A stretch of DNA of 64,000 nt. Origin: Tolypothrix brevis GSE-NOS-MK-07-07A (lineage in GTDB: Bacteria; Cyanobacteriota; Cyanobacteriia; Cyanobacteriales; Nostocaceae). A model generated the notes under the pieces. The model was not told the DNA's origin and made no database searches. It worked only from the letters and a program-made list of their open reading frames with translations. The translations under genes and the position numbers were made by a program. Below, piece by piece: positions 9,394 to 18,916 of this stretch (positions within the stretch are counted from its first letter, which is position 1; every line of letters begins with the position of its first letter). Location of the stretch: NCBI GenBank assembly GCA_019358985.1, contig JAHHIJ010000005.1:1-64000 (forward strand). Reading direction: 5' to 3'.

Positions 9394-10902
9394 CTACCTC
9401 ATATCGTACCCAAACAAATTCGGATCAACTTCTCCCAATTGCAAATCTGCTAAACCATACTCTGCCCATCGTCTTTCTACCATCGCGGCTATATCTGCAT
9501 CCGATTCTAAAGGTGCCCCCCATTCATGTTCGGTTTCTGGGGGAATCTTCGTAGTTGCATCAATTCCCATTCTTCCACCTAAACCGATTTTTTCACTGGC
9601 AAAATCTAAAGTATCAAAAGGTGTATTTGGTAAAATAAATACATCTCGTGTCGGATCTACTTTAGAACTAATTGCCCACACTACCTGACGGGGATCGCGA
9701 ATATTTATATCTTTATCCACAACAATCACAAATTTGGTGTACGTGAATTGTGGCAAAGCACTCCAAAAGGCTAAAGCTGCCCGTCGCGCTTGTCCGGGAT
9801 ATGCTTTATCAATAGATATAATCGCCGCTTTGTAAGATAGCGCTTCCATTGGTAAGAAAAAGTCTACAATTTCTGAGACTTGTTGCCGCAGAATTGGAGT
9901 ATAAATGCGATTGAGTGCGATCGCCATCATCGCTTCTTCTTTGGGTGGACGACCGCTAAATGTTGTTAAGTAAATTGGATCTTTGCGGTGTGTTATGCAT
10001 TGAAAGCGAACCAACGGTGAATCTTCCACACCACCGTAATATCCCATATGATCGCCAAAGGGACCATCAGGTAAAACTTCCCCTGGTGTAATTGTTCCTT
10101 CCAGCACAAATTCTGAATCTGCGGGAACTTCCAAATCTACGGTTTTACACTTCGCCAAACTGACCCCAGAACCGCCGTAAAGTCCAGCAAACAGCCATTC
10201 TGATAAATCTACCGGAATCGGCGTGGCAGCTGCCATGATAATTAAAGGATCTACCCCCAGAGCGATCGCTACTTCTAATTTTTTACCACGTTCGGCAGCT
10301 TTTCGCAAATGTCTTGCTCCACCCCGTACCGATAACCAATGAACCGTCATCGTGTTATTAGATTGTCGTTGCAAGCGATACACACCCACATTCGGCGTAC
10401 CTGTCTCACAATCCCTTGTAATTACCAGCCCCAGCGTGATAATTTTGCCAGCATCACCGACATACGGGCGTATCAACGGTAACTTATTTAAGTCTAAATC
10501 ATCCCCTTGGATGACAACTTGCTGACAAGCGGGGAAAAAATCCCGTCCCGGTTTCGCTTTCAGGACATCAAACAGCACCTTACCAAAGTCTATCGCTTGG
10601 GAAATCTTCTTTGGCGGCTTTGGTTGTTGCAACATCGCTAACTTTTTCCCCAAATCCTCCAATTCTAAGGGATGCTGCATATTCATTGCCCAGCATATCC
10701 TTTCTACTGTCCCCATCAAATTCACCGCTACTGCAAACGGTGAACCTTTGACATTCTCAAATAAGAGTCCGGGACCACCTTTTTGTAGCATTCGGTTAGA
10801 AATTTCCGCAATTTCTAAATCTGGGTCAACTAAAGCAGAAATCCGCTTTAATTGTCCTTTTTCTTCTAGAATTTTAATGAATCCCCGCAAATCTCTTGCC
10901 AT
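9394..10902 (-). CDS. ubiD: UbiD-family decarboxylase (plastoquinone pathway)
   Basis: A 502-residue UbiD-type enzyme expected to decarboxylate a polyprenyl-4-hydroxybenzoate using prenylated FMN; in cyanobacteria this serves plastoquinone synthesis. The N-terminus MARDLRGFIKILEEKGQLKR is typical. The prFMN/metal region includes NVGVYRLQ and HWLSVRGGARHLRKAAERG, then the acidic segment FVLEGTITPGEVLPDGPFGDH with candidate catalytic glutamates. The C-terminal half carries FIVVVDKDI-like and GIDATTKIPPETEHEW segments. Full length for the family. A UbiX partner that makes the cofactor is not in the window. Confidence 0.93.
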   Translation of the reverse strand: MARDLRGFIKILEEKGQLKRISALVDPDLEIAEISNRMLQKGGPGLLFENVKGSPFAVAVNLMGTVERICWAMNMQHPLELEDLGKKLAMLQQPKPPKKISQAIDFGKVLFDVLKAKPGRDFFPACQQVVIQGDDLDLNKLPLIRPYVGDAGKIITLGLVITRDCETGTPNVGVYRLQRQSNNTMTVHWLSVRGGARHLRKAAERGKKLEVAIALGVDPLIIMAAATPIPVDLSEWLFAGLYGGSGVSLAKCKTVDLEVPADSEFVLEGTITPGEVLPDGPFGDHMGYYGGVEDSPLVRFQCITHRKDPIYLTTFSGRPPKEEAMMAIALNRIYTPILRQQVSEIVDFFLPMEALSYKAAIISIDKAYPGQARRAALAFWSALPQFTYTKFVIVVDKDINIRDPRQVVWAISSKVDPTRDVFILPNTPFDTLDFASEKIGLGGRMGIDATTKIPPETEHEWGAPLESDADIAAMVERRWAEYGLADLQLGEVDPNLFGYDMR

Positions 10903-11326
10903 TGTTTATAGTAAATAAATGTAAAGCGCTTTCTTATATTATTAGTTATTTGTTGGTGGTTGGTTGTCAAGATCCCCGACTTCTCTAAGAAGTCGGGGAT
11001 CTGAACTAGTAGTTCATGTCAAATTGATTTTGACGGGTTGGTAGTGTGAGCGTCTCGCTCACGACGCGAGCAAGATGCTCGCACTACCCATCAATTAGTT
11101 CTTGACAGACTACTAGTACAGCACGGCGTAAATAAAGCTACCATTCAAAAAACCCAAAAACCTTGTATTTCAAGCTTTTTGACTTTTGACTTTTGAATGA
11201 GTGACTTCCGCGAAGCGGTACTAGTCCCCAGTGCTGATTTATTATTTTTTAACGATCGCAAACAAAATATTCAGGTATCCTAACGTGGATATGCATTAAT
11301 TTTTACAACAAAGTGCCTAATTAAAT
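10903..11326. other. Intergenic region with palindromes
   Basis: About 420 bp between the ubiD and exbB starts (divergent). It contains the hairpin at 10971-11001 and a second symmetrical block at about 11041-11090 (GGTAGTGTGAGCGTC ... GCTCGCACTACCC) typical of cyanobacterial dispersed repeats. No gene is seen. Confidence 0.6.
10971..11001. repeat. Perfect hairpin, 12-bp stem
   Basis: GATCCCCGACTT and AAGTCGGGGATC flank CTCTAAG: a perfect 12-bp stem with a 7-base loop. It lies about 70 bp upstream of the ubiD start, so it is more likely a repeat than a terminator. Confidence 0.75.
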
Positions 11327-12013
11327 ATGAGCAGAATATATGACATTTTACTGGCAGGCGGTTTTGTTATGTTTCCCCTGTTGGTTTTATCTGTTGTTAC
11401 CTTTGTCTGTGTAATAGAACGCTGTTGGTTTTGGTTTAAGTTAATTACCCAAGAAAAACAGATAGCGCAGGAAGTGCTGAGTGCAGCCAGGGTAGACTTA
11501 GAAAAGGCAGAAGCCATCGCTTCTCGTTCTCAAGGTTTAGCGATTGGTCGGTTTTTATTAGCACCGCTCAGACTGCGGAAATCTTCTCCAGAAATCTTTC
11601 ACTTGGCAATCAAAGCATCCTGTGATAAAGAATGTATGGATATGTATAAAGGTGATAAAGTACTAGAAAGCGTGATGGCGATCGCACCATTACTGGGCAT
11701 ATTAGGCACATCAGCCGGTTTATTCACCACTTTCCAACAGCTAAGAAGTGGTCAGGTGAACAGTTTTAATGTGTCTGCGGTTGCTAGTGGTATTGCTCAA
11801 GCGCTGATTGCGTCTGCAACAGGGATGAGTGTAGCAATTCTTTCCTTGGTGTTTTTGCGAATTTTTATAATAGTGCGATCGCGTCAAATTGACTATTTTT
11901 CTCAAGTTGGTTGCGAACTCGAACTAATTTATCTTGAATTTTGGCACGAATCTTCAATAGCCGACGCAAGCATCCTAGAAGTTGACCAAGAGCTAAATAT
12001 TAAAGAAGAGTAA
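11327..12013 (+). CDS. exbB: MotA/TolQ/ExbB-type proton channel subunit
   Basis: A 228-residue membrane protein. An N-terminal membrane helix (FVMFPLLVLSVVTFVCVIE), a cytoplasmic loop, then two helices at about 115-140 (LESVMAIAPLLGILGTSAGLF) and 160-190 (SGIAQALIASATGMSVAIL) carrying the ExbB/TolQ signature. ExbB channels use proton flow to energise TonB-dependent outer-membrane uptake. Usually exbD follows directly; here none does, and the next DNA is a MITE. The position beside the isi operon suggests a link to iron uptake, but that is inference. An ExbD partner must be elsewhere if this works in transport. Confidence 0.9.
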   Translation: MSRIYDILLAGGFVMFPLLVLSVVTFVCVIERCWFWFKLITQEKQIAQEVLSAARVDLEKAEAIASRSQGLAIGRFLLAPLRLRKSSPEIFHLAIKASCDKECMDMYKGDKVLESVMAIAPLLGILGTSAGLFTTFQQLRSGQVNSFNVSAVASGIAQALIASATGMSVAILSLVFLRIFIIVRSRQIDYFSQVGCELELIYLEFWHESSIADASILEVDQELNIKEE

Positions 12014-12020
12014 TTATGAG

Positions 12021-12117
12021 TTATTGAACATCTCCAGAAAAGAGGTAAAGACGTAGCAGTGCTACCTCTCTACAAGAGTTTCGGGCAACGCATAATTAAT
12101 TTATGGAGATGTCTATT
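12021..12117 (+). repeat. MITE-like element, family A
   Basis: A ~97-bp copy directly after exbB: ACATCTCCAGAAA, inner palindrome at about 12046-12074, GGGCAACGCATAATTAA, and ending GATGTCTATT. Confidence 0.8.
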
Positions 12118-12196
12118 TATTCCTAACTCCTAATCACTCAAACAAAAGCAGATTTCCAGCTAATAATACAGCAGATTGCGCTCTAATATAATACAC

Positions 12197-12222
12197 GTAG
12201 AGACGTAGCAGTGCTACGTCTC
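12197..12222. repeat. Palindromic repeat, GTAGCAGTGCTAC core
   Basis: An isolated palindrome whose right flank is incomplete (ends GTCTC). It sits between exbB and the hydrolase stop codon. Confidence 0.8.
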
Positions 12223-12328
12223 AAAGCGGGTTTTGGGTTTTATATATGTACTTCATTGACCTGAAATCTGCTGTAATTGCTTTTGTTCGCTCTTTTATTG
12301 GTACAAGTTGAAGGCAAGAAAATTTTGC

Positions 12329-13060
12329 TTACACTTTCAGGCTAGAACAAACTGAATCCAACTGACGTAGAGATTGCCAGAAGTCGAGAATCTGTTCTGC
12401 GACGATCTCCGGCTCGAATAAGTGAAAAAAATGCCGTCCTTTTTGACATTCCCAATAGCGATCGCCCTCCATCAAAAACGGTCGCCATCCTTGCAGGGTA
12501 TCGCGTTCTACAATCATATCGTCAGTGCTACCACAAACCATTAAGGGCACAGGGACTGGACAGGGAGGCACGCTTAACCGTTTAAACAGGGAGTGAGGTG
12601 AGAGCGAGCAATTCTTATCTTGCTCCAAGATACTCTCTAGACGCTTGACGGTGCGTTCATTCTGATAGCCAAATAAGTTGTACACCATCGCAGTGAGAAT
12701 TTTTTGGTGACTCAAGAAAGGGAGATGGGTATAGTAATGAGCTTGCCAGTCAAGGGCAGCATCAGCACCCACAGCTAACAAAGTTAAATCTTTAACTTTT
12801 TCTGGATATCGACGCGTATATAGTAACCCTAATAATCCTCCCGTGCTGTGACCAATCAGATGCACAGGTTGATTGCTTGATTTGAGATAACTATGTAGCA
12901 GCTGTACCGCAACATCTAAGGAACTTGCTTCATCCTGAGTTTGACTATATTCCCACTGAGCAATAGTCATATAACGTGACAGTTCACGCAATAGCGGTTT
13001 AGCAAAGCATAACAAACTAGGGCTTGTATTCAACCAAATGACATCTGGCTGTTTAGACAT
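12329..13060 (-). CDS. isiC: Alpha/beta hydrolase of the isi operon
   Basis: A 243-residue alpha/beta hydrolase. The nucleophile elbow is GHSTGG (serine), a likely acid lies in CGSTDDMIVE, and the histidine is in GRHFFHLF near the C-terminus. A gene for such a hydrolase follows flavodoxin in the isiAB operon of Synechocystis and is called isiC; order and strand match here, so the symbol is given with moderate confidence. Substrate unknown. The start is the ATG at 13060, preceded by AGGTTAAATTA; the in-frame TTG five codons upstream is less likely. The 250-bp gap to flavodoxin holds a MITE, so co-transcription is probable but not certain. Confidence 0.85.
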   Translation of the reverse strand: MSKQPDVIWLNTSPSLLCFAKPLLRELSRYMTIAQWEYSQTQDEASSLDVAVQLLHSYLKSSNQPVHLIGHSTGGLLGLLYTRRYPEKVKDLTLLAVGADAALDWQAHYYTHLPFLSHQKILTAMVYNLFGYQNERTVKRLESILEQDKNCSLSPHSLFKRLSVPPCPVPVPLMVCGSTDDMIVERDTLQGWRPFLMEGDRYWECQKGRHFFHLFEPEIVAEQILDFWQSLRQLDSVCSSLKV

Positions 13061-13136
13061 TAATTTAACCTGCAAGTAATTAAAGTTGTAAAATTCTCGT
13101 TGATCTAGTTAATAGCTAATAGCAATAAAGCAAGTT

Positions 13137-13277
13137 ATACCATTTCTGTATGAAGATGCACCTAATGAGTGCCCACGCAGGTAAGCTCTCGTTTCTGTAG
13201 CCCCAGGCTAAAGCGCCTGTTCGCGCAGCGTGCGCTCGGCGCAGGGCGTTATGTGCAGCCTCACATAGAATAGGTAT
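13137..13277. repeat. MITE-like element, family C
   Basis: A ~140-bp element with imperfect inverted ends (ATACCATTTCTGTATGAAG / CCTCACATAGAATAGGTAT) and inner text CCCACGCAGG ... TAGCCCCAGGC. A second copy, interrupted by another element, lies at about 23240-23463. Confidence 0.75.
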
Positions 13278-13313
13278 TAGCTATTAACTATTACCTATTA
13301 CCTATTATTTAGG

Positions 13314-13826
13314 CTATATCCCGAATTCTTTTTTAAGTTCAACCACCCAGGCTTTGATACGTTTGTCAGTTAAGTTAGATTGGTTATCTTCGTCAAGAGC
13401 CAAACCTACAAATTTCCCGTTTATCAATGCTTTCGATTCATTGAAGTCATAGCCATCTGTAGACCAATATCCAACTGTAATGCCGCCGCGTTCGGTAATT
13501 TTATCTGACAAAATGCCCATTGCATCCTGAAAGTTCTCAGGATAACCCCTTTGGTCGCCTGTTCCAAAATAGGCTACCTTTTTGCCACTAAAATCAATAT
13601 CATCTAGCTGGGTAAAATAGCCTTCCCAATCGCTTTGCAGTTCACCAACATCCCAGGTTGGACAGCCAATAATTATATATTGATAGTCTGCAAACTCATT
13701 ATCTTCTACGTCTACAATATTATGCAATGTCACTACATCATCACCACCAAATTCTTTTTGAATTGTCTCGGCTACGGATTCAGTTTTACCTGTTGTAGTT
13801 CCGAAAAATAAACCAATTTGTGACAT
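13314..13826 (-). CDS. isiB: Flavodoxin (iron-stress)
   Basis: A 170-residue long-chain flavodoxin that replaces ferredoxin as electron carrier from photosystem I when iron is scarce. The FMN phosphate loop is GLFFGTTTGKTESVAE at the N-terminus; flavin-binding loops follow at CPTWDVGELQSDW and FGTGDQRGYPENF. The long-chain insertion (VGYWSTDGYDFNESKA) is present. The ATG at 13826 follows GGAGAGAATT. It lies 89 bp downstream of the CP43'-PsaL gene in the same direction; a palindromic repeat occupies that gap. Confidence 0.97.
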   Translation of the reverse strand: MSQIGLFFGTTTGKTESVAETIQKEFGGDDVVTLHNIVDVEDNEFADYQYIIIGCPTWDVGELQSDWEGYFTQLDDIDFSGKKVAYFGTGDQRGYPENFQDAMGILSDKITERGGITVGYWSTDGYDFNESKALINGKFVGLALDEDNQSNLTDKRIKAWVVELKKEFGI

Positions 13827-13860
13827 AATTCTCTCCGATTCAATGTGTTAATTAAAATTT

Positions 13861-13888
13861 GTAGAGACGTAAGATGTTACGTCTCTAC
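13861..13888. repeat. Palindromic repeat with a third core type, GTAAGATGTTAC
   Basis: Same GTAGAGAC / GTCTCTAC flanks but a different self-complementary core. It is placed between isiB and the upstream antenna gene, where it could stabilise or process the operon mRNA. Confidence 0.85.
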
Positions 13889-13915
13889 CTGACTGCATAC
13901 TAAGTCTCTACATGA

Positions 13916-15439
13916 CTAAAGCGAGTTAATAGCGATCGCACTAAACACATCAAGACTACTCAACACCAGATAAGCGAAGATTGCTCCACCAATCCCACCA
14001 ATCAAAAAGCCTTCAGTAAATTCACTCCATCTATCAGTAGAATTGACACTTTGTGGCACGCGGGGAACGGTTGCTACTGAAGCTGGTCGTGGATACATTT
14101 CTTGCTGTCTTTCAAAAGTGGTAGTGCCATAAATCGAAAAACCAATTGTCAGGATGAGAATCAAACTGCCTGCGGCTAGTAAACCAACTAAGCTACCTGC
14201 ATTACTATTGCCTAATAAACCTAATGAACCTAATGTGGCAAATGGACCAACCAACCAGTAACCATGAGCCATACCAATTTCCAATCCCCGTGAGAGAGGA
14301 GAAATACCTGGGCGGTAAATTGGTAAGTATTTGAGAAATTTCAGCGTCAAATCAGAAGAATTGACTACGGTTGCGAGATTACCCGTTTGGCGATTCGCCC
14401 GTGGCGGTTGAACCATGTCACCATTTTTGAAATCAAATCCGGCTTCAATTGCACGGGCGCGGAGGGCGTGCCAAATGTGACCTAACAGGAATATTAACGC
14501 CAACACAAAATGGAAAGTTACCAACCAACCACGGCTGGAAACTATACCAGCAGAAGTTTCTATAGCTTTAACCGGACCATAGAAAACTTCAGGATAGACC
14601 GTGTTATTGACCGACGCAAAGTATGCGGCAAAAAAGCCCATGTATGCTACAGCACCAATGCTGTAAGACAGATACGCTTCTCCTGAGTAAATCAAAATTC
14701 GACGTGCCCAGGCAAACGGCTTAGTCAAAATGTGGAAAATGCCACCGCCAATTAACATCAAACCAATCCAGATATGACCGCCGACAACATCTTCTAAGTT
14801 ATCAACAGCTGCCATTCCTTCTGGTCCCCAAGCCCCAAAAAGATAGCCAAAGATGCGGAATGGGTTGAGCGTCGGATGATTGATTACCCTTACGTTTCCA
14901 CCCCCAGCTACCCAAGGGTCAAACAGTCCACCCCAAAACATCGCTTTAGCAACCAAAGCCAAAGCACCCAAACCTAAAAGCGTTAGGTGAATGCCCAGGA
15001 TTGTTGTCATCTTGTCTTTGTCTTTCCAGTCGTAGCCAAAAAAGCCAGCCCAAGTAGGATTGTCTTGTAACACCTCTGGTCCTAGCAGGGAGTGGTAAAT
15101 ACCACCGGCTGCCAGAATAACTGAAGGGATAAGATGCAAGACGCTGATTACGAAGTAGGGATAGGTGCTAATGATTTGCCCACCAGCACCAACACCAAAA
15201 CCAAGAGTCGCTAGATGAGGCAGCAGAATTAATCCTTGCTCATACATTGGCACATTAGGATTAAAGCGCGACAACTCAAACAGCGTCATTCCCCCAGCCC
15301 ATAACAAAATCAATGCAGAATGGGCAACATGAGCGCCTAGTAATTTGCCCGATAGATTGGTGAGACGAAAGTTACCAGCCCACCAGCCAACATCAGGTAT
15401 TTGTTGCTTGTAGGGGCTATCTTCAATTACTGCTGTCAT
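13916..15439 (-). CDS. CP43'-type chlorophyll antenna fused to a PsaL-like domain
   Basis: A 507-residue fusion. Residues about 15-345 are an IsiA/Pcb six-helix chlorophyll-binding antenna ([57 protein letters not shown]). From residue 366 the protein becomes a PsaL-like photosystem I subunit [31 protein letters not shown], then two more membrane helices. Such IsiA-PsaL fusions occur in several filamentous cyanobacteria and are thought to tether the antenna ring to photosystem I or to replace PsaL under iron stress. The ATG at 15439 follows AAGGAG. Second gene of the isi operon. Confidence 0.95.
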   Translation of the reverse strand: MTAVIEDSPYKQQIPDVGWWAGNFRLTNLSGKLLGAHVAHSALILLWAGGMTLFELSRFNPNVPMYEQGLILLPHLATLGFGVGAGGQIISTYPYFVISVLHLIPSVILAAGGIYHSLLGPEVLQDNPTWAGFFGYDWKDKDKMTTILGIHLTLLGLGALALVAKAMFWGGLFDPWVAGGGNVRVINHPTLNPFRIFGYLFGAWGPEGMAAVDNLEDVVGGHIWIGLMLIGGGIFHILTKPFAWARRILIYSGEAYLSYSIGAVAYMGFFAAYFASVNNTVYPEVFYGPVKAIETSAGIVSSRGWLVTFHFVLALIFLLGHIWHALRARAIEAGFDFKNGDMVQPPRANRQTGNLATVVNSSDLTLKFLKYLPIYRPGISPLSRGLEIGMAHGYWLVGPFATLGSLGLLGNSNAGSLVGLLAAGSLILILTIGFSIYGTTTFERQQEMYPRPASVATVPRVPQSVNSTDRWSEFTEGFLIGGIGGAIFAYLVLSSLDVFSAIAINSL

Positions 15440-15522
15440 TTAGGAAACTCCTTGAGAATATTTTGCAATTTTTCCTGACTCATCTTTCTAGATATTTGCT
15501 AATTATTAGCAATAAATTGAGT

Positions 15523-16581
15523 TCAGCTAACCGGTTGGGGAATAACTGCCTCCTGACTCACCCTACCTTTGCGAAAATCGAACCCACGCGCCCGTAAAGC
15601 GTGCCAGATATGACCTTGAAGAAAGAAGAAGGCTAGCCAGAAGTGAGCATTGGCTAACCAAGTCCGGGAAGTTACCAAATCAGGGTCAACCGATGAAAAG
15701 TACGGCACGATATTCTGCCTAACCACAAGCGCTGGACCATAAAAAACTTCGGGATAAACAGTGGTATTTACCGATACGAAGAGAGTTGCGATAAAGCCCA
15801 TCAGTGCCAAAGCGCCCAGACTGTAGGAAAGATAAGCTTCTCCAGACCAAACAAATAGTGGATGCGTCCAAGTAAAGGGTTTGGTGAAAATGTGGAAAAG
15901 TCCACCGAAAATTAACATTCCACCAACCCAAATGTGACCACCAACCACGTCTTCTAGGTTGTCAACGCCAGCAATCCAGAATTTACTAATTGCGCCAAAC
16001 AGATAGCCAAAGATGACAGCTGGGTTTAATGTCGGATTTGTAATTACCCGCACATTCTCAATGTTTGGGTCATACAAACCACCAAAGTACATTGCTTTGG
16101 CGACTAACAAAAATGCACCACAACCCAGTAAAACCAGGTGAATACCAAGGATTGTGGTCATTTTACCCGTATCTGCCCAATCGTAGCCGAAGAAAGGAAC
16201 TTTGCCCTCCAATTTTTCCGGACCACGCAGGGAATGAAAGATTCCTCCAAAGCCCAGAAAGGCTGAGGAAATCAAATGCAAAGCTCCAATGACGAAATAG
16301 GGATAAGTATCCACAACTGCACCACCTGCGCCAACTCCCCAACCCTGAGTAGCTAGGTGAGGTAGCAAAATTAAGCCTTGCTCATACATCGGGAAAGCTG
16401 GATTAAAATGGGCTAGCTCAAATAAAGTCATAGCTCCAGCCCAGAAAACAATTAAACCAGAATGAGCAACGTGAGCGCCCAGTAGTTTTCCCGATAAGCT
16501 AGTGAGTCTGGCGTTACCAGCCCACCAAGGCGAGTCGGTAAGGTCTTGCTCCACCGACAGCGGACTTGTAGAAATTGTCAT
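15523..16581 (-). CDS. isiA: Iron-stress chlorophyll-binding protein IsiA (CP43')
   Basis: A 352-residue six-helix antenna protein that forms rings around photosystem I and dissipates excess light during iron starvation. Hallmarks: [57 protein letters not shown] and the C-terminal [18 protein letters not shown]. It lacks the large lumenal loop of true CP43 (PsbC), which fixes the assignment. First gene of a four-gene minus-strand operon (isiA, CP43'-PsaL, isiB, hydrolase). A Fur-like box lies just upstream. Confidence 0.96.
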   Translation of the reverse strand: MTISTSPLSVEQDLTDSPWWAGNARLTSLSGKLLGAHVAHSGLIVFWAGAMTLFELAHFNPAFPMYEQGLILLPHLATQGWGVGAGGAVVDTYPYFVIGALHLISSAFLGFGGIFHSLRGPEKLEGKVPFFGYDWADTGKMTTILGIHLVLLGCGAFLLVAKAMYFGGLYDPNIENVRVITNPTLNPAVIFGYLFGAISKFWIAGVDNLEDVVGGHIWVGGMLIFGGLFHIFTKPFTWTHPLFVWSGEAYLSYSLGALALMGFIATLFVSVNTTVYPEVFYGPALVVRQNIVPYFSSVDPDLVTSRTWLANAHFWLAFFFLQGHIWHALRARGFDFRKGRVSQEAVIPQPVS

Positions 16582-16599
16582 GTTTACCTATGCTTTGTT

Positions 16600-16618
16600 G
16601 ATAATGTTATTCAACAAT
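16600..16618. promoter_or_regulatory. Candidate Fur box upstream of isiA
   Basis: GATAATGTTATTCAACAAT agrees with the 19-bp Fur consensus GATAATGATAATCATTATC at 13 positions, with the first seven bases identical. It lies 19-37 bp before the isiA ATG. Iron control of isiA by FurA is established in Anabaena; this exact site is an inference. Confidence 0.45.
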
Positions 16619-16723
16619 CTTAGAAACGAGCTTACACTAAAATTTAAGTTAATGCAAGATTATGTCATTAATTTTTTTGAGGAAGATCACAACTGCTTTT
16701 CCGGAGATGTTTAATGCTTCATA

Positions 16724-16820
16724 AATAGACATCTCCAAAAATTAATTATGCGTTGCCCGAAACCCTTGTAAAGAGGTTCCGCCGGAACGTCTCTACAAGG
16801 GTTTCGCGTGTATATTTGGT
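16724..16820 (-). repeat. MITE-like element, family A (reverse copy, one end degraded)
   Basis: Begins AATAGACATCTCC, holds TTATGCGTTGCCCGAAACCC and a GTTCCGCCGGAAC palindrome at about 16773-16798. The far end lacks the expected ATGTCTA, so it is truncated. Confidence 0.7.
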
Positions 16821-16843
16821 AATTACCAACTACAAATCACTGA

Positions 16844-18468
16844 CTAAACAATATTCACACTACTTAATTGCGTCCACTTCAAAGTTGCTAACAAATCGCT
16901 ACCAGCACTAATTAGAGTGTCATCACCACTAATACTCACTGTTAACGAAGCATTAGAAGATAAACCAGCACCACGGCTGATTTGGTCGTTGGATGTAAAA
17001 TTATAAATGGTCGCAGAATCAAGTCCAGCAGCGAGGATAAAGCGGTTAACTCCGCATAGAGGGTATCATCTTGTTCTGTACCCTGGATGAGATTAAAACT
17101 GCTGGGTAAGGCAGGCAAACTGAAATTGGGAATTGTCGCATTAAAGGAATAGATATAGCTAGGTATTAGCGTGTAAGAAGATTGTCCTGCCGGTGCTGTG
17201 GGAGGAAGACTATCAATTGGCACTTGAATGCTGCTAACACCATTGGTGTAAACATCAAATTGCGTGTTAGTGCTGTTTTGCGTAATACTAAAGTCATTAT
17301 CTGTAGGTACTATCAAAGCATAGGAACCATCTGCCAACTGCGGACCAATTGCCAACCCTTCAATCTTTTCAGGGATTTTTTCCCCAGCACTTTGCAGACT
17401 TTCAGTAATATCTAGTAATAGGGATTTACTAACAGGTGTCACCCCAGCAGGTAAAGTATTTGTCCCCGTCAGATTAACACCGCTAACGTCTGTCGCTCCT
17501 GTCAGGTCAATCTGATAAATCCGTTTCGACCCAACGGTAGCTTGACCTGTTGGGTCGTCAACACCTATACCCCGATTATCTCGCTCAATTACCAAAAACT
17601 CGTGGTCATTAATCGCTGTCAGGGAGCTAACACCAATATTGCGTCCTTGACTAGTGCTGCCAAAGGTATCCCTCGCTCCAGTAGCGGTAATTCTAGCATT
17701 GATATCAGCAATACTTTCTAATTGATAGATATACTGAGCATCACTTATGCCGGTGGCAATGTCAAATCTGACAATTCTTACATTATTGCTGCTACGTCCA
17801 TTGGGAGTTCCTTCGTTTTGAAGTAGATCTTGGAAGATGCCAAACAGTTTTTGACCATCTGGACTGATTGCTAATCCTTCATAACCCCGATTATCTTGCC
17901 GACCTGTGGTCAAAGTAGCTCCATCGGCAGCAAACTTTGGAATCACATTATTTGGCTGTGTCAATGCCCGAATAAATGTACCTGTGGGGCTAAACTCGTA
18001 AATTGACGGTCCATATTCATCGGATACGTAGAAGTTACCGTTTGCACCGACTACAAAGCCTTCTGGGTCTTGGCTGAGTCCTAGTTGTGTAGCATCACCA
18101 TTTAATAATAGGGGATTTCACCCGTTGAATGGCGTAGTTGTATTATAAGTAGTGCCATTAAAGGTAGTACCTGCTGCAATTGTGAAAGGAATCGTTTTTA
18201 GCAGTTGGTAGCCGTTAATTGCCCCAGTTTGTGGATCAATATTAATATCAAATTGTTCAACCCTAGTTTCGTAGGGAATCACACCACCCCCAGGTCCTCG
18301 GTCAACCAGAGCATAATAGAAATTTTGCCGATAATCGTAGAAGAAATCTGAACCAAATCCTCCTAAACGATTGATATTGGCTTGATTAGTTTCACCATTA
18401 AGTGGAAACAAATCGATTGCATTCCCAGGAATGCTTATGGAAGAAACTAAATTATTAGTTGATGTCAT
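16844..18468 (-). pseudogene. Broken phytase-like esterase with RTX-type C-terminal tail
   Basis: Minus-strand reading from the ATG at 18468 gives a phytase-like esterase domain (PF13449 type: NRLGGFGSDFFYD, LVDRGPGGG). An in-frame TGA at 18120-18118 interrupts it; the same frame continues without shift (NPLLLNGDATQ, DPEGFVVGANGNFYVSDEYG) for the rest of the domain. Near 17041-17056 a frameshift inside DDTLYAE moves the remaining sequence to another frame, which reads [35 protein letters not shown] and ends at 16844. That tail matches the two RTX genes downstream. With a nonsense codon and a frameshift this is very probably inactive. It is divergent from pstS, so it was once part of the phosphate island. 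Confidence 0.85.
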
Positions 18469-18500
18469 AAAGTGTTAATTGTTTGAAATTGGTAAGTTAT

Positions 18501-18530
18501 CGCTCATTAATGGTTAATAATCATTGAGCG
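18501..18530. repeat. Inverted repeat between the broken esterase gene and pstS
   Basis: CGCTCATTAATG and AATCATTGAGCG form an imperfect inverted repeat around GTTAAT, about 35 bp upstream of the pseudogene start. It could be an operator or a hairpin; no role is assigned. Confidence 0.4.
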
Positions 18531-18802
18531 CATAAAAACCCAAAACTTTTTGGAGCAAAAAGTCTCGCCATCGTAATAATACTGAATATTGTGGAACAAT
18601 ACAATAAGCTATTATACCATTTTTCAAAGAATAAAAATCCAGTTATTCAGATGGCTTTTGAGCGGGTACGCTGCCAGAACCTCTAAATTTTATTGGGATA
18701 AAATGTAAAACTAAAATATATTTCGTTTTTTTATATGAAAAAATATAATTAATTCTTGTATTATAAATAACAATTAATTAAGATATTGATACAAAAAAAC
18801 AA

Positions 18803-18854
18803 GGTTAACCATTAGTTAACCAATATTTAAACCAATTTTAAACTTTTTAACAGT
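18803..18854 (+). promoter_or_regulatory. Pho box upstream of pstS
   Basis: Tandem 8-bp units with 3-bp spacers (11-bp period): GGTTAACC, AGTTAACC, ATTTAAAC, TTTTAAAC and a weaker TTAACAGT. This is the cyanobacterial SphR/PhoB binding pattern (consensus close to YTTAACCW). It ends 62 bp before the pstS ATG. It predicts induction of pstSCAB by phosphate starvation. Confidence 0.8.
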
Positions 18855-18916
18855 CTAAAGAATGTAGTTTTATTTGTGGTTGTAAGTTATAAACCATTTC
18901 CAGAAAACGAGGTAAT

